A stretch of 64,000 nt of DNA from Lomentospora prolificans (lineage: Eukaryota > Ascomycota > Sordariomycetes > Microascales > Microascaceae). Each line of letters opens with the position of its first letter. The stretch's first letter is position 1. Positions 23,331 through 36,305 of the stretch are shown piece after piece. The notes beneath the pieces were generated by a model that searched no databases, had not been told where the DNA came from, and saw only the letters and a program-made list of their open reading frames with translations. The translations under genes were made by a program, and so were the position numbers. The stretch is from assembly GCA_029532625.1 (NCBI GenBank), contig JARFXM010000001.1, positions 434,001 through 498,000 of the forward strand, written 5' to 3'.

Positions 23331-24219
23331 GCGATATCTACGATGATCTACAATTCCTACAAAACCATCAAGACCCACGGCTGCGATTACAGACAAAAAT
23401 TTCAAGCACATCTAACTTCGAACCACTAGCTTCTACAGTTCTACGATCAATCCTACTACTACAGCATAGCATCGCGTTTCCAAATTTTAAACAACAAGAC
23501 CTCAAATATGAAGTATTCTCAATCAGTATGCAACTGACCATTTGCGACGGTTCTAGCCTTGCAACCCTTGACACACTTGCAACGCTGGCTTCGTCTGTTT
23601 CCTATGGTGACATGCAACTGTTGCGTATAAGTGCAACCGTTGGTCTACTACAGCAGTCCACTGCCAGCGGGTCTATAAACCGTCTATTAACAGTTCCATA
23701 GGCCTGGCCCTGCAGTCTACTATTGGCCCACTGTTAGCACGGCGACTACAGTACCACACCCATAGTGGATGAAATGTGGCTATTCCCATTTTTGTTTCCG
23801 GCTGATACTCAAACACGCCCATCCCTCAAAAAGAGCGAGGTTCTGCTGCAAAGAAGGTGGGTTACACGGCGTGAAGTTTCGGAGGACCCTGGTATTTGAA
23901 GCACGGATGCACACTGAGCCTGAGGGGGATCAATCATGGATTTAGCTAAATCCTGGTGCGCCAAAGCTACCAGGAGGGGGAAGACCCAAGTCCCTGGGGA
24001 ATGGGCAAGACAAGGGCTAATTACCAGCAGAAACTGAAGCAAGGAGTTAAAGCATGGACCTCGCCAAGCCCTCGCCCGCAGTCGTTAGAACACACCACAG
24101 ATTGAGTAGGCATTACACATCATCGCACAAGCTAGACTCTGCAGCGAAGCGCATCAGGTAAGCATAACCACAGCCGGCGAGGCCAGGAGAGTGAGGGCGA
24201 AGCGAGAGCCACACGAAGA

Positions 24220-24251
24220 GGAAAAAAAAAAAAAAGAAAGAAAAAAAAAAG
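24220..24251 (+). repeat. A-rich low-complexity tract
   Basis: Runs of A interrupted by single G residues. Confidence 0.85.
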
Positions 24252-25394
24252 AGGAGGAACTAAAAGGAGATGGCTGGGTCGGTTCGGAAGAAGAAGCAAT
24301 GTGATACGAGAGCCCTCCGCTCAGCGTGCACCGGCCTTTGCTCTTTTTCTAAAGACCTACGCGAACGATCGAGAAGGAGGTCACCTCCAGTAGAGTCATT
24401 CTGGGTTGGTACCGGGCGCACATTTGGGGTGACAGCGCTTTTTCGGGGTTGCGTAATGGACACTTCTTTTCCTGATCGTTTTGATGGTAGCGAGATCGAG
24501 ATATTGAATCGGGAACTGCAACGGATTACTCGATTAAGGCACGATTTGACTTTGGTTTGTTGGACTATCCGAGCTCCGCTTTCATATCGGAGCATTTTGA
24601 GGTTTCTTTTTCAGGTCTATCGCAATAAGGCGGCTTATTTTCCTCCACATTTCAGCTGATAACACTAGGTTGGCTCCCTGGGGCGAGCGGCCGGCCTTGG
24701 CCAAGAGGCCTGGCGGCGGGAACTGGGATAGATGAGTGGAGAGGCCAGATTGTGGGCCGATCGGGTACGGAGGGAATGATCATCCGTACCGGTAGTACGT
24801 GGGGAGAGGGAGGCGGAGACAAAGGCAGCCCAGTTTTCCCTCGGAAGTCCTGTTGCCCACCCCAGCAAAGTGATCCGACCTTCGTGCACTACCACAGTAC
24901 AGTAGGCTGGCTGGCTATACTACGGTTAGGTGGAGGGACCTGTAGGGCAGGTGAGGCATGGGTAGAAGGGGAAGGGGGTGAATGCACGAGTTGGTAGGAT
25001 GGGGTTAGAGCCCAGGGCGTGCGTTACGGCAATCGGTTAGGAAACACCTGGCAAAAGCAACAAACGGGAGCTGGCTTGTTTTGCCGAGCTTTGACATGCG
25101 ATTTCGGCCGAATTTGGAAAGAAAAGCAAGGTCTAGAAGAAGCAAAGAGCAGGCTATTGGCATTCCTATCCACACACTCGTCGTCTGTGATTCGAGCATA
25201 CGGTGCCGACTATGCTGGGCTTAGTGTATGCCGGGTCGCGTGGATGCGGCGTTTTCATCCCTCCCCTTCATCCCTGCCCATCATGTAAGCCGTCCGTGGT
25301 GGTTCTCTGGCAATGATGAGGTTGTATCGCCAAACGAACCATTGGCTGTGTTTCGTCTTTTCTCTTCATTTCTAGTTCTTTTTTCTTGGACGAA

Positions 25395-25412
25395 GGGGGG
25401 GGGGGGGGGGGG
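25395..25412 (+). repeat. Poly-G tract (18 G)
   Basis: An uninterrupted run of 18 G in gene-free sequence. The exact length is likely to be polymorphic or uncertain in the assembly. Confidence 0.9.
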
Positions 25413-27510
25413 TGGTTCACCTGTTGCTGCCTTGGTTCCGAGGCCCCGGACTTTTCTTTTTCTCCTTCCAAGGTTCCTTTTTTTCTCTTTTTCTTTTCCA
25501 TTCCTTTTGCCGCTGCCGGTCCTACGATAGTGGTGGACTCGAGCAATAGACAATTAAACCTTTCCAGGGAGTGGATTCAGAGGTTAGTGGGGGGCATTGG
25601 GGGATCAATAATGGGATTCCCCCTTTTTTGGCGGTTTCGGAACTGTTGCGAACGTGGTATCCCTGTTGTTATTTTACTTTTGTCGTTTCTTTTGCATTGT
25701 TATTATTATCTTGGTCGACTGGAATCCTTTGGGTCCGCAGGCTGACAAGGTTCTTCGTAAGAGCAAAAAAGGGGCCTTCGAGGGAAAGCGGGCGGTCGAG
25801 GAAGCGGCTCCGAAGTCAGCGCCTGGAGTGTGAACGCACTCAATGCTGGCCCGCCTGGCGGACTTGAACTCGGCGGTCGATCGGCGTCTGATTCCCCGCC
25901 TTTTACGGTTGCCGGGACACGGGCAAAAGCATCAACCATCCGTGGACGACTCCCTCTCTACGGGCCGATTTTTACCACCTGTAAAGGCACCCCCGATCGA
26001 CAACGTCAAGCTCTAGTTGCTGAGCCTAGTTCTCGCCTTTCCTTGGCAAATAGTACCCTAACCCCATCTCTAGCTTCCTTTGTCGCCTAAAAGGAGCCAA
26101 AGCCCAAATCTTCAGCTGGAACTAACTGCCGTCTTGCCTGCCCTCTACACACCCCTCAACCTTTCAGAGACTATGACGCACACTGTCCTACCTTTAGCAC
26201 GCTGTTCCCCGAGCCATCCTTGCCCCTCCAGGAACGGACGAGTCTCGAGGTCTTAGACAACCTCTGATCCCTCTGTCTCTCCCCCCTTTGCCTCTTGCAC
26301 TATTCCCAATCCTGCCATGCTTCCTATCAGCAGAGCCCCTCAATTAAATTACTTGCAGCACTGAAACCTTTCCCAAATCCAACTGAACCACTTTGCTCAC
26401 ATCCATCTCCTCGTTCCTCGTCCCCCCGTCTAGATCCAGCATAGCGCCCACGATCAACGTGCAGTAGATCTTACGGTTGATTGTTTTTTTCTCTCTCCTC
26501 AGAGGCATGCTATTTATCCTATTCGGGCCAAATTAAAAACTGGAGCCATTCCTCGAGATTCCCCGCCTAAGGATATGAGGGAGGAGGGGCGTGCCCGGTC
26601 TGAGACGTTGCGGGTAAGTGCTTTAATGACTTACAGTCTCGAGCTAAGAGAAAGGAACGACGACACGGGGAGTGAATCGAGGAATAGGTGTTCAGATTGA
26701 AGCCTTAAATTAAGGCAAGCACTTTAGACACAGAGTGCTACCTCGGGAGAAGCGAGTCGGCTAGAGTGAGGCGTCCACACCTCCGTCACCCTCTCCCCCA
26801 GGTATCTTCATCTTATTATGATTCACACGAGGTCTCGAGACTATCCGAGTCCAAATGCCTTCTGAAGTGCGTACATTGTTCTGGGGCGCTGAAACCGGAG
26901 AGATGAAAGAGTCTTGCGGATATTGAATCCTCACGGCCTTTCGACAGGGGGAAAAGACGTCTCTGGAAGGCTATCTCAGTATATCTTCCCATCCATCGGG
27001 GAATTGTGTGATCCTCAGGGGAACGAGACAGTGGTTACTGTGGAGGCATTGAATGAGGCGAATTACCATGGTCGAGGATGTTTCTGTGTTCCAGATGACA
27101 GACACATCAAGCTACGGACGGGGTGCTTACGAAGAGAGGCTGGCTGCAAGTGACACGAAAACCCATGGGGAATTCCTTTGACGCGTCTTGTTGAGCCATC
27201 GAGGAATCGAACGGGAAATGAGGATCTAATGACAAGTTTGATTACCTTGGTTTCTGCTGGTTGCCCGATCGAAGGTTGGTCGAAAGTGGCAAGAAACTGC
27301 CAGGCTTGGCTTGTGTCGGACTACCCAGTTCTCCGCACGAGATCACTCGTGAGTCGGGCAGTCTACGGATCACAAGCTGAAGGGGCCCCTTGGCCTGTGA
27401 CTTTGGAACAAGGAATGGGAGGTTACTTTGCTAAAAGCCGACGTTGTCCGCTCGGGGTTAGTCGAGGAGTCAGGGAGGATGGCAGCGCCCGGCAGAAGGA
27501 GAACTCGGGT

Positions 27511-27590
27511 TTCTCCCTCCCTCCCTCTCTCTCTCTCTCTTTCTCTTTCTATCTCTCGCTCTCTATTTCCTCCTCTCTCTTTGTGTTTCT
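27511..27590 (+). repeat. CT-rich microsatellite
   Basis: About 80 bases of almost pure pyrimidine with a CT dinucleotide core. Confidence 0.85.
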
Positions 27591-29282
27591 GTTCGATGAA
27601 AGGTCGCAGTCACGCCATTCCCACTTTCTTGATTCCCTTCTTGCTCCCCGTTTCTTCTTCTGTCTATGACAGAATATGGGGAAGGATGCACGTCAGGGAC
27701 AAACAGTGCTGAGCTAGTGGCAAGAACGAAGGAAAGAAAATGGATGGAGACACAAGCGGCATAGCAGATCTGCTGGTTTAAGTCATGCCTTCGAGTTTGA
27801 CAGGCTCCCCCGATGAAGATGGCGGTAAAACCGCTGCCCGTCTGAAGAAAAGGGCTACTCATGGTGCTCACTCTATTCGCTTCCGCCTCTCTGAGATCTC
27901 AAACCTAGACGCACAGAGAGTCTAGGGTAGTGTGGAGGGGAGGGCAGAGCATCGAGGACACAGAGACTGCCATTAGTATGGACAAGTTGAACCGGACCCT
28001 TCAACCAAGTGGACAAGACCAGAGAACCTTCATTTTGGTGTCAAGTCGAGCAGAGACAGCAAACGACCAAGTCTTTGGCTATAGATCATGCTAACACTCA
28101 AACTCCAACTTGTCAAAGTGTGTCCTTTCCCCATTTCTTTGCGTCGTACTTTGTCTTCGTCTCGCTTTTGTTTAAGCGATAAGGAGGAACAAGGAACAAC
28201 ATCAGTGTGAAATCATTCTCGACTCTTCCTCTTTCCCTTCATTCACATCGTTTTTCTTTCTCTAGCTCCATCTTGCGCCAGACAAAAACGCTCCGGCCCT
28301 CGAGTGTTCGCAACTTTACAGACCTTGCAGATTCCAAAACAGACGAGGGGGCGTGAGCATGAGCAGAAACCGACGGCGTCATGCAGGAGGGGCACGAGAT
28401 GCTGCAACAGGTCCTGTGGCCTGTGGTGATGTTCATTATTTTATTTTTCTCGCCACTTCCCATGGCATTTTCTTGTAATTTGTTTTCTCTCCTGAAGCCT
28501 GGGCCTTGCTGATAGCTCTGCGAGTAATGCAAGGTGCCGTCAGCCTACAAGAGATGCTGGCGAGGTCGTTTTCCCCTCTTGTTACTTGAATCCATGGGCT
28601 GGATCCGGAAATAGATGGCTCACTGGGGCAGTTCAGTAAGGACCATCAGACGTCACCTCGTGCACCTTCGTGGCCTTGGGGCCCTTCTCTTTTCTCTCTC
28701 CTATTCGTGCTCTTGGCCACGACATCCGTTTGTAGATGCGATCCTGCAGGCGCTGGCCCGATTGATCGCAGCGTAACCCTCGCAGCTGGAGGAGAACGGA
28801 TCGAGTTCTCAAGAATGTGGGAGCACGGCAGTATACCAGGTCAGGGCCATCCTTTTCGGTGGAACGGCTATCCTCAAGCGCTTCAATTCTCTCTCCGAAG
28901 GCCCCTAACGTAGATCATGCCGGCCGCTTCGTCCCCTGCTGGTCATCCTCCCTCTCCTCACGGCCCCTAGATAGTTGCCACAGCCAGACGAGATCTAATG
29001 TACTTGGCCGATGACGTAGCCTGACCCGGTGCAACGACGTAAACGCAGATAGCCGAACTAGAAGTTCCCACTGACACGGAGTCCACCTCCTCCTCCTCCT
29101 ACCCCATCCCGCGGCGGTCGATCCTGCAAAGAAGCTCACGCAACCCTTTCCCTTCTCTCATCTGACCTCTTTGACGCATAAGGCCGACGGTCTAGGCCGG
29201 CCTGGTTCTTTTGCCTCTTCACCAATGCGGATAGGTGCCTACGCAAACGCCTAGCGGATGTCGCCAACTCTGCTCTCAGCTG

Positions 29283-29293
29283 CCCCCCCCCCC

Positions 29294-29322
<29 letters not shown>
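29283..29322 (+). repeat. Compound homopolymer C11-A29
   Basis: Eleven C followed directly by 29 A. The abrupt junction of two homopolymers is unusual. Confidence 0.9.
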
Positions 29323-29324
<2 letters not shown>

Positions 29325-32300
29325 GGGAAGCAGCATCTATAATGTCGTGGGGCTGCGGGAATGGCCGGGGATGGCCGTTTGGTGTTTTGCCGCCCGGGAG
29401 GAGGCTTTCTTTCTACTCGTCGCTGTCCCGGTATGCGAGGGCCAGGTAGTGGGCGGGATAGAGAGCTGTAACTTGAGGCGAGGTGTTGGCGGGCTTTTTG
29501 GGACACGGTAGGATGGGTGGGATGGGAGTTTCCTGGTTGATGGAGACCCTGATCAGTGTAGAAAGACTCCTTTTGACTGGGCGTACGGTGATGAGATAGA
29601 TGGCGGGCGGGGCGGGGGAGAGATTCTATACGTTGTGAGTTGAGGCAGTCAGGATGTGCGTGGGGTGTAGTGTGGATTGGAGTTTGTGTGATGACGGGCT
29701 TAGTGGAGCTCGGTGTGGTGTTTGTGAGGAGGGCGTTGACTGTTTCGTAGACATGTAGGATCCGGGATGGATTCTGCCTTCTTGTTTGTTTTTAAAGAGG
29801 TTATTTCGGGCTTTAAGGTTGGGTAGAGAGTCGAGTCATCTGAAGCCCTTGGCGTAGTCGACCATCGCTATCAAATGTAGGTTTTGCACATAGTTAACTG
29901 TTAGATTGTAGCGTTAATCCTCATTTGGGCTCCCGTAGACTCGCGGCTTGGCCGATAACCTGGCAAAGGCAACTTGACGGCTAGAGTGTTGTATTCCATT
30001 TTCTATTTGTAGTTGTAGGAGCTTTAGTTGACACATTTCGGGGAATAGCTTTCCCGTCCCAGGTGTCCGTTACCAGTTAGGAGCCGCAACATCACGATAC
30101 CTTTTTGCAAACGGCTCTTAACAACACAAACAACACACCAACCCATGTCCACCCGCCTATCATAGAGCAATCAAAGACCCCCTAAGTCTCCGTCATTCCT
30201 CTCAATATCTACCCTTGGTCAACTACTGCCATATAGCAGATAAGTTCTAATACTCGCTAGGGGAATCGTCTCCGGTGGTCAATATCACGATCCGTCGAAG
30301 GGGAGGACATCTTTTGCGCCTTTCCATCTCGATATTCCCCACTCTATAGGCCTAGAAATATCTGCCAAAAGCGTTAGGAATGATTCTAGAATCCAGGACT
30401 ACCAACCGAGCAACGTAAAATGAAATGTAACATAGTACCCGGCATCTGACGGATACGGCGAACAGGCGCTCGCGCTCGATAGCTGGAGAAATGAACGCAG
30501 GTAAGGGTACCCAGATCCTCCCTGGCCACTGTTCTTCATTCCTCAAGATTGCTTGTGAGCCTGGTATATATTTCTCCTTCTGGCTCTGACGTTATCTGTT
30601 ACTCTGGGCTGGACTCTTCTTTGCTTCCCGTTTGAGGTCAACGTTGGTGATTTGGAGTATTGTAGGTTCGATTCGGCGCTAAACGGAGGCAAACCTGTTG
30701 CATGATAGCTCATAACGATTGGAGATGAAGAGATATCATCTTAGCTAGAATGTTTGCGTCCGAAAGGCCGCCGTCGTTCCGCACGATTCTAATATCAACT
30801 CTTCCATCCACGGCTACCTTGGAATCGCCAGAGCATAGTAAACGCACGCCCTCGAGAAGGCTCCCGAGTATATCTTGAGACCATAGACAAGATAGCCTAC
30901 CACTCTTTTCAAGAATAGTAGAGCTGGTCCAGTTTGCATACGTTGTCTTTAAAGATATCACATCATCTGAAGGAGGCAATATTGAACACGGGCCTAGGGG
31001 TGACGTTCAATCCATCCAACCTCCAAGAGGGCATCAGCCCTCGGTAGCCGAGCCACTGAGCAAGAAAAGTGAGACTGGTTGATTGGCCTTATCTTCTCGT
31101 GGACGTCTAGGGGAGTGTCTCTTTTTCATCAGATATAAGTACAGTGAGGGAGAGAGTCCGACGAGAGCACGTATTCATCCGCGGCCCTCCCGTATACCCG
31201 GAGATTGATGTGGCCATCCATGATAGTAGTGGAAGGCAGCAGTGAGAGAAGCCTCTATTCGGTGCTCAATTATGAATTAAATATGGGGGTGCTTTTAGCT
31301 CGGCGCAGACATCCAACACCCAAGGGGTCAACAGGTCGCTGGCCTGAGGCTTACGCGAACACCCTCTAGCGAAACGGTCCAACGGTCAACGACCTCGATA
31401 TCATGGTTTCTCAGAACCCTCTTCTACCACACGCTTCTAAAAGAAAAATACACAGCCGCCACGATATATATGCCGCTGGATAACCGAAAGACCTGAGTAG
31501 CGACGGAATAACGGCAGAATAACGAGGGCACGGTCAACACCGAGACGGACGTCCTCCTTGCCTTGATCACTTGTGCACAGGGTCATACATATATGCCCCA
31601 ACTCTTCCCCCTCGTTGCCTACACCTGAGGATCCACTACGTAGGCCACCTCCTGTCGCGGCTTTTGTGCCATGGCCATCATATTGATAACGCCTCTCATC
31701 GGTCTTATGGCCAATGCAGAGCGTATCATGGAGGCAGCTGGGTTCGCTTAGTCTGGAGGAGGGGAGTGAGAACGAGGAGCCCAAGGGAATTAATTGTATC
31801 CGGAAAGTTTCTCGAATACCACTCACTGGGGTGTATGTATGGGTCAACCCTGTGATAATGAGGGTGTGGTCGCTCGGTTTACACGTCCGACGAGGCGGTC
31901 ACCATCACCGAGCCCCGAACGGGGAGAACAGGCCGCAAGGGTATATGGTGAGGACTACAATGGATAGGCACGACATCAACGCCCATCAATGGTACCAATT
32001 GTCCAAGCACTTGAGTATACCGACTACGTCTACTCTTGATGTAGCGAGCCACTGAAGCCAGCTATATTGAGAGTCATGGAGTGCACTAATGAAATGGATC
32101 CATGGTTGTTGCATTGGCCAATTGATGGACGCTACGATTCCTCAAGCATGGATGCATTGCGCGGCTGTATAGGTATCGCCGACGTCGCAATTGATATCCA
32201 TCTGCAGCTCCAACTACGGATGCGATTTCGTGTCTGCTGTCGCGGGCCGTAGCATTCAATGGCGCCCAAAAGATCCTCCAGTCTCCCAAGACGGCAAGCC

Positions 32301-34028
32301 GGATTCCAAAGGCATGCATCGCATCACGCCCAGACTCGGATTTGAGCAGCCAAGCCAAAGGCCAAGACCAGGCCAAGCCCGCGATCTCATCTCAGAATTC
32401 GAGCACGTTGGCGAAGAGGAAACAAAAATGGGCGGCCTTGGATGCTTTCCGGAGATGAATGTGGATGTGGATTTCTGGAGATGAAGAGGTAGATCTTTTT
32501 TCTTTTTTTCCTCTTTTTTTTTTTTTTTTTTTGCAATTCGATACTGGCTGTGATTCCCGTCGAACAACATGTGTAACCGCCCATTTGTCCCTCTTAGTCT
32601 TGTCGACCCTGGGGCCTAGACGAAAGCATCCACCTCAATGGGTGTTGTTGCCTATATACCGAGAACTATTAACTCGCCAGCCATAGGGCCGATGGCACAC
32701 TAAGCGCAGACTGCCTAACATTGATATTGATCAATACAATCAATGGACGTAAAGGCGTGTAGCCTCAATTCCCATTCTGCCTCCTATGATTAACAGTCTA
32801 GAACCCCAATTCTTCCATGCTGACACGTTCAATGTTGTGAAGCGTCAACCAAGCTTGGGGTGATGGGCCAGCAATAATCTTAATTCCATTCCCTGTTTCG
32901 CCACCACTGGCTCCCAAGCGCGCCAGCCACAAAGGCACGAGTTACTAGTCCGATTGCCTCTTCCATATGCATAACGAGCGACGGAGAAAGCCCACTTGGC
33001 AGGCCATCCCAGCCCCCAAGTCAAAAACGAACCGCCGGCAGCGGATAGACTGTTGTTATTGGGCCTGGCCCAATCGAGTCTCGTCGCGGCGTTTCTTGGC
33101 TGGCGCCGCGCCCAGCGATCCCAAGGAACGAGGAAGAGGGAAAGGGAGAAGGGGGGGAAAGAATAGGGAACGAACGAGAAATTAAGAGGAAAAAAAAAAC
33201 GACCGACGCCCCATTCCTCTAAGCCCCTCAATCCCGGGCCTCAAAGTTAACAGCACCGCAACACTGCTGCCGCGATCGAGACGCGATCGGACGAGGTAGA
33301 TGCCAGCTGCGCATCCATCAATCCATGTCAATGTCACATCAGTGCGGCTGTTTCGCGCGCCAAGGCTCTTTCGGTTTCCTGAGGCGAGTGAGGCGAGGGG
33401 CGCAACAGCCAGCCTGTTTCTTAACGTTGCCCATCGCCAGCCGCCAGCCGAACCAGCTAGAGGTCCTGGCATGAACCAAGAACCAGACTTTTTGCCAAGA
33501 AATCCCAAGAAAGTCGCAATTTTTCGATAGTCACTCGGTCACTCTTTTCCAATCCCCCTTCCAGCCCGTCTCTTTCTTTTCTTTTCTTTCCTTTCCTTTC
33601 TTTATTATCATCGTCACGGCACTTGTCCCCTGGCGAAGCACTCCTTTTTCCCCTTCATTTTCCAGGCGGATTGTTTTGTTTTCGATCGTCTTGTTCTCGT
33701 TTGGGCGACTTTTGTGCTTTGGCCCATTGTGCTTTGCTTGGCGAGATTGAGAAAACACCGATCGCAACGAACGACGGATGTTGACATCTCGACATAATCC
33801 TACGACAAGAATTCCTCCAATTCCCTCGTGGAAGACCAATCGATCGATTGACAAAACACCCACCCGCGCCCTCGACACATCTCCAAGATACATCGTTCTG
33901 CGCACCGTCGAAAACCCTCACGTCAGCTCGCTGTCTCTTTCTCCCGCCAAACCGGCCGTCCTCAAAAAAGAAGAAGAAGAAGAAGAAAGAAACATCCAGA
34001 AACCTCGTTCCGCTACGCTCCGCCCACG
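29323..34028. other. Gene-poor region, part 4, ending in the GH128 promoter
   Basis: I see no supportable gene from 29323 to about 33500. A run of 19 T lies at 32514-32532. From about 33530 the sequence becomes pyrimidine-rich (CT/CTTTT repeats near 33571-33605), then an AGA-repeat leader at about 33968-33990 just precedes the ATG of the GH128-like gene; this part is probably its promoter and 5' leader. Confidence 0.4.
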
Positions 34029-35093
34029 ATGCACCTTTCAACCTCCATCCTCATCCCCGCCCTAATAGCTCTCCTCCCACCCGCAGCGACAGCAACGCGC
34101 TCCCCCAAGCGCGGCCTCGTCTTCACCAATCCGCGCGACCACCCAGAGGACAACGCCGTCTGGGTGCAAAAGGGCTCCACGCTAACATGGTACTACAACT
34201 ACCACGCCACCGCCTCACCCGCCTTCGCCGGCATCCCGCAGGACCGCTTCGAGTTCGTGCCCATGCTCTGGGGCCTCGAGGCCGAGCCCAACAGCACCGA
34301 CTTCTACGACAAGGTCAAGGCCATGATCGAGGACGGCGTCAACATCACTCACGCCCTAAGCTTCAACGAACCGGACGGCCTGGTGTCGGCGGGCGGCAGT
34401 GATATCCCGCCCAAGATTGCTGCCCAGGCTTGGGTGAGCAATTTCGAGCCCCTGCGCGAACTGGGCGTCAGGGTCGGCTTGCCCGGGTGTACGGGGGCGC
34501 CGAGTGGGTTGACGTGGTTGAATGATTTCTTGGATGAGTGCGCGGAGCTGGTGAGCGAGGGCCAGAGTAAGAAGAAGAATTGTAGCTATGATTTTTTGCC
34601 CGTGCATTGGTATGGCGACTTTGACGGGTTGTCGAGCCACATTGGCGAGAGGCGAGAGAGGTTAGTGTCTCAGTGTCTCGTTTGTCTATGTCGCTTTTTT
34701 AGACTTCGAAGGGCGCCAAAGTCCGCTGACGTTTTTCTGCTGCGTAATAGTTTCCCCGACACACCCATATGGGTCACCGAATACGCCTTGCCGCACGAAG
34801 ACCTACCGCCGACGCAGGAATTCTTCAACCAAAGCACCGAGTGGTTCGACAAGGAGGAATTCATCGAAAGGTATTCCTACTTTGGCGCCTTTAGGTCTAC
34901 CAACAGCACCGTCGGACCGAATCCCGTCTTTTTGAACCGCGATGGCGAGCTTACAGATATTGGCTCATGGTATCTCGGCGGAAACGCTACAGGTATCATT
35001 CCGCAGTCCGGAGATAGCGCCGCTGGGGTCATGCGGGCGTCGATGGCGCTGGCCCTTTGTGCTGCTCTTTGGACCTCCGTACTTGTGTTATGA
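34029..35093 (+). CDS. GPI-anchored cell-wall glycosidase, GH128 (Asl1-like) domain
   Basis: GH128 proteins are beta-1,3-glucanases or glucan-binding wall proteins; fungal members are often tethered at the surface. Exons 34029-34660 and 34751-35093 give 324 residues. The 90-bp intron (GTTAGT donor, AATAG acceptor) joins IGERRE-S to FPDTPIWVTEYA. Residues 1-22 form a signal peptide. Mature-domain motifs include KRGLVFTN, SFNEPD (acid/base candidate E114), LPVHWYG and IWVTEYA (nucleophile candidate E221), as in the family. There are several N-glycosylation sites (NST, NIT, NCS, NQS, NAT). The C-terminus, QSGDSAAG followed by a hydrophobic stretch to VLVL, fits GPI-anchor addition. The intron has a length divisible by three and no stop, so an unspliced message would add 30 residues. 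Confidence 0.92.
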   Translation: MHLSTSILIPALIALLPPAATATRSPKRGLVFTNPRDHPEDNAVWVQKGSTLTWYYNYHATASPAFAGIPQDRFEFVPMLWGLEAEPNSTDFYDKVKAMIEDGVNITHALSFNEPDGLVSAGGSDIPPKIAAQAWVSNFEPLRELGVRVGLPGCTGAPSGLTWLNDFLDECAELVSEGQSKKKNCSYDFLPVHWYGDFDGLSSHIGERRERLVSQCLVCLCRFFRLRRAPKSADVFLLRNSFPDTPIWVTEYALPHEDLPPTQEFFNQSTEWFDKEEFIERYSYFGAFRSTNSTVGPNPVFLNRDGELTDIGSWYLGGNATGIIPQSGDSAAGVMRASMALALCAALWTSVLVL

Positions 35094-36092
35094 TGCGAAC
35101 ATTAGAACGCAGGGTGCAATTGTTCTGCCTACAGGGCCGAGAGTTGGACCCCTGGCCATTCTACGACTGCGATGACACTTCTTCCGATGGGCCGATGGGG
35201 AAGAGTCTATCGTATCGGATATGCATGGTACATACCTATCTGACTCGATGATGTCTTGAACTCTCCGAGTAACATTTACATATCTTGGGACGCCTTTTAA
35301 GGGTCCTTATTTCTGGATCGAGGCGAGCATGTATATGCCCAGAACTTCTCGTACATATTGCATAGAGACATTACCGGCGTTACAGCAAAGGGTTGATGGA
35401 TATTCGGGCAACTGGGCGTTCTTTGCATTTTTCGTTTCTATCCATGTCTCTTGGAGTTATATATACGCATTAGCGAGCTCGTCTTTACTAGCAAGTCTTG
35501 AGACGTATCTACGAATTCACGAAACCATTTCGATAGAGCCGAGGCGAGATGATGAAGATAGCGCAACTTCGGTTTTGAAAGACGAACGCCGTTCCGAGAT
35601 CTGAATCACCTTCCGGGGGGGGGTATGTATTCCCCCCCCTCTACCCTTTTCCCTTTGGAGCCTATCCTGAAGTTTATCCCCACACAACAATGCGCGCCGT
35701 CTCTCCGGGGTAGCAAGAAAGGCCGATGCCTAGGTGCGAGATGCGTGGCCCGAGGGATTAGGTCGGGGAAATAGGGAATTGGAACCACGGCCCCGGGCTA
35801 GACGGGATTCGTCTTCTTTGACAGGTTCAACCACTGATGCGGGGAGACGGACATACCACGGCCAACCTTCGGCCTAGGCACGCGCAACGAATGGGCGGTG
35901 CGGTGCGGTTTTACGCTTATGGAGGTTTAGACTAGGAAGCTGGGAGTGGCCAGTCGGCTTGGGGAGGCGGCATTCTAGCGTGGGGTCCGTAACGCCAGCT
36001 GGGCTGCTGGCGACTGACTGCGGGGAAGGTGTGGAAGGGCGTGAGGAGCAGCTAGCTATTTACCAAGTGGTTCAATTGATTATAGGAGATGG

Positions 36093-36119
36093 TTTTTTTT
36101 TTTTTTTTTTTTTTTTTTT
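36093..36119 (+). repeat. Poly-T tract (27 T)
   Basis: Uninterrupted run of T upstream of the thiolase promoter. Confidence 0.9.
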
Positions 36120-36214
36120 GCATTTAGCCCCCAAGGATGAATTAATAAGCAGTAAAAAGCGCGCAATTGCTGGCGGAAGGAGCAGTCTGTCCATGAGGGT
36201 CTGTCCAATTGCTC

Positions 36215-36248
36215 AGTAATCATGGCCGAGAAGTAATCATGGCCGAGA
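36215..36248 (+). repeat. Perfect 17-bp tandem duplication
   Basis: The unit AGTAATCATGGCCGAGA occurs twice without spacer, 610 bp before the thiolase start codon. Confidence 0.9.
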
Positions 36249-36305
36249 CAAACCTTGGGCTGGAATGGATCTCTTTTCTCGTTCTGGAAAAACCCCAAGA
36301 GCCGA

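Larger units (their letters stand above)
23331..29282. other. Gene-poor region, part 3
   Basis: This stretch contains several simple repeats (listed separately) and no supportable gene. A 134-codon plus-strand frame at 23297-23701 overlaps the direct repeat; it has no recognisable domain. The longest other frames are low-complexity or mirror each other on opposite strands. Confidence 0.35.

Noticed and set aside
30640..30680. A possible tRNA T-arm (GGTTCGATTC)
   Set aside because: The flanking bases do not pair as a T stem, and no acceptor, D or anticodon arms are found around it.
13000..33500. A RIP-degraded transposon island
   Set aside because: I saw no strong AT bias, no transposase or reverse-transcriptase remnants in any frame, and no long terminal repeats. 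A computed RIP index could still overturn this.
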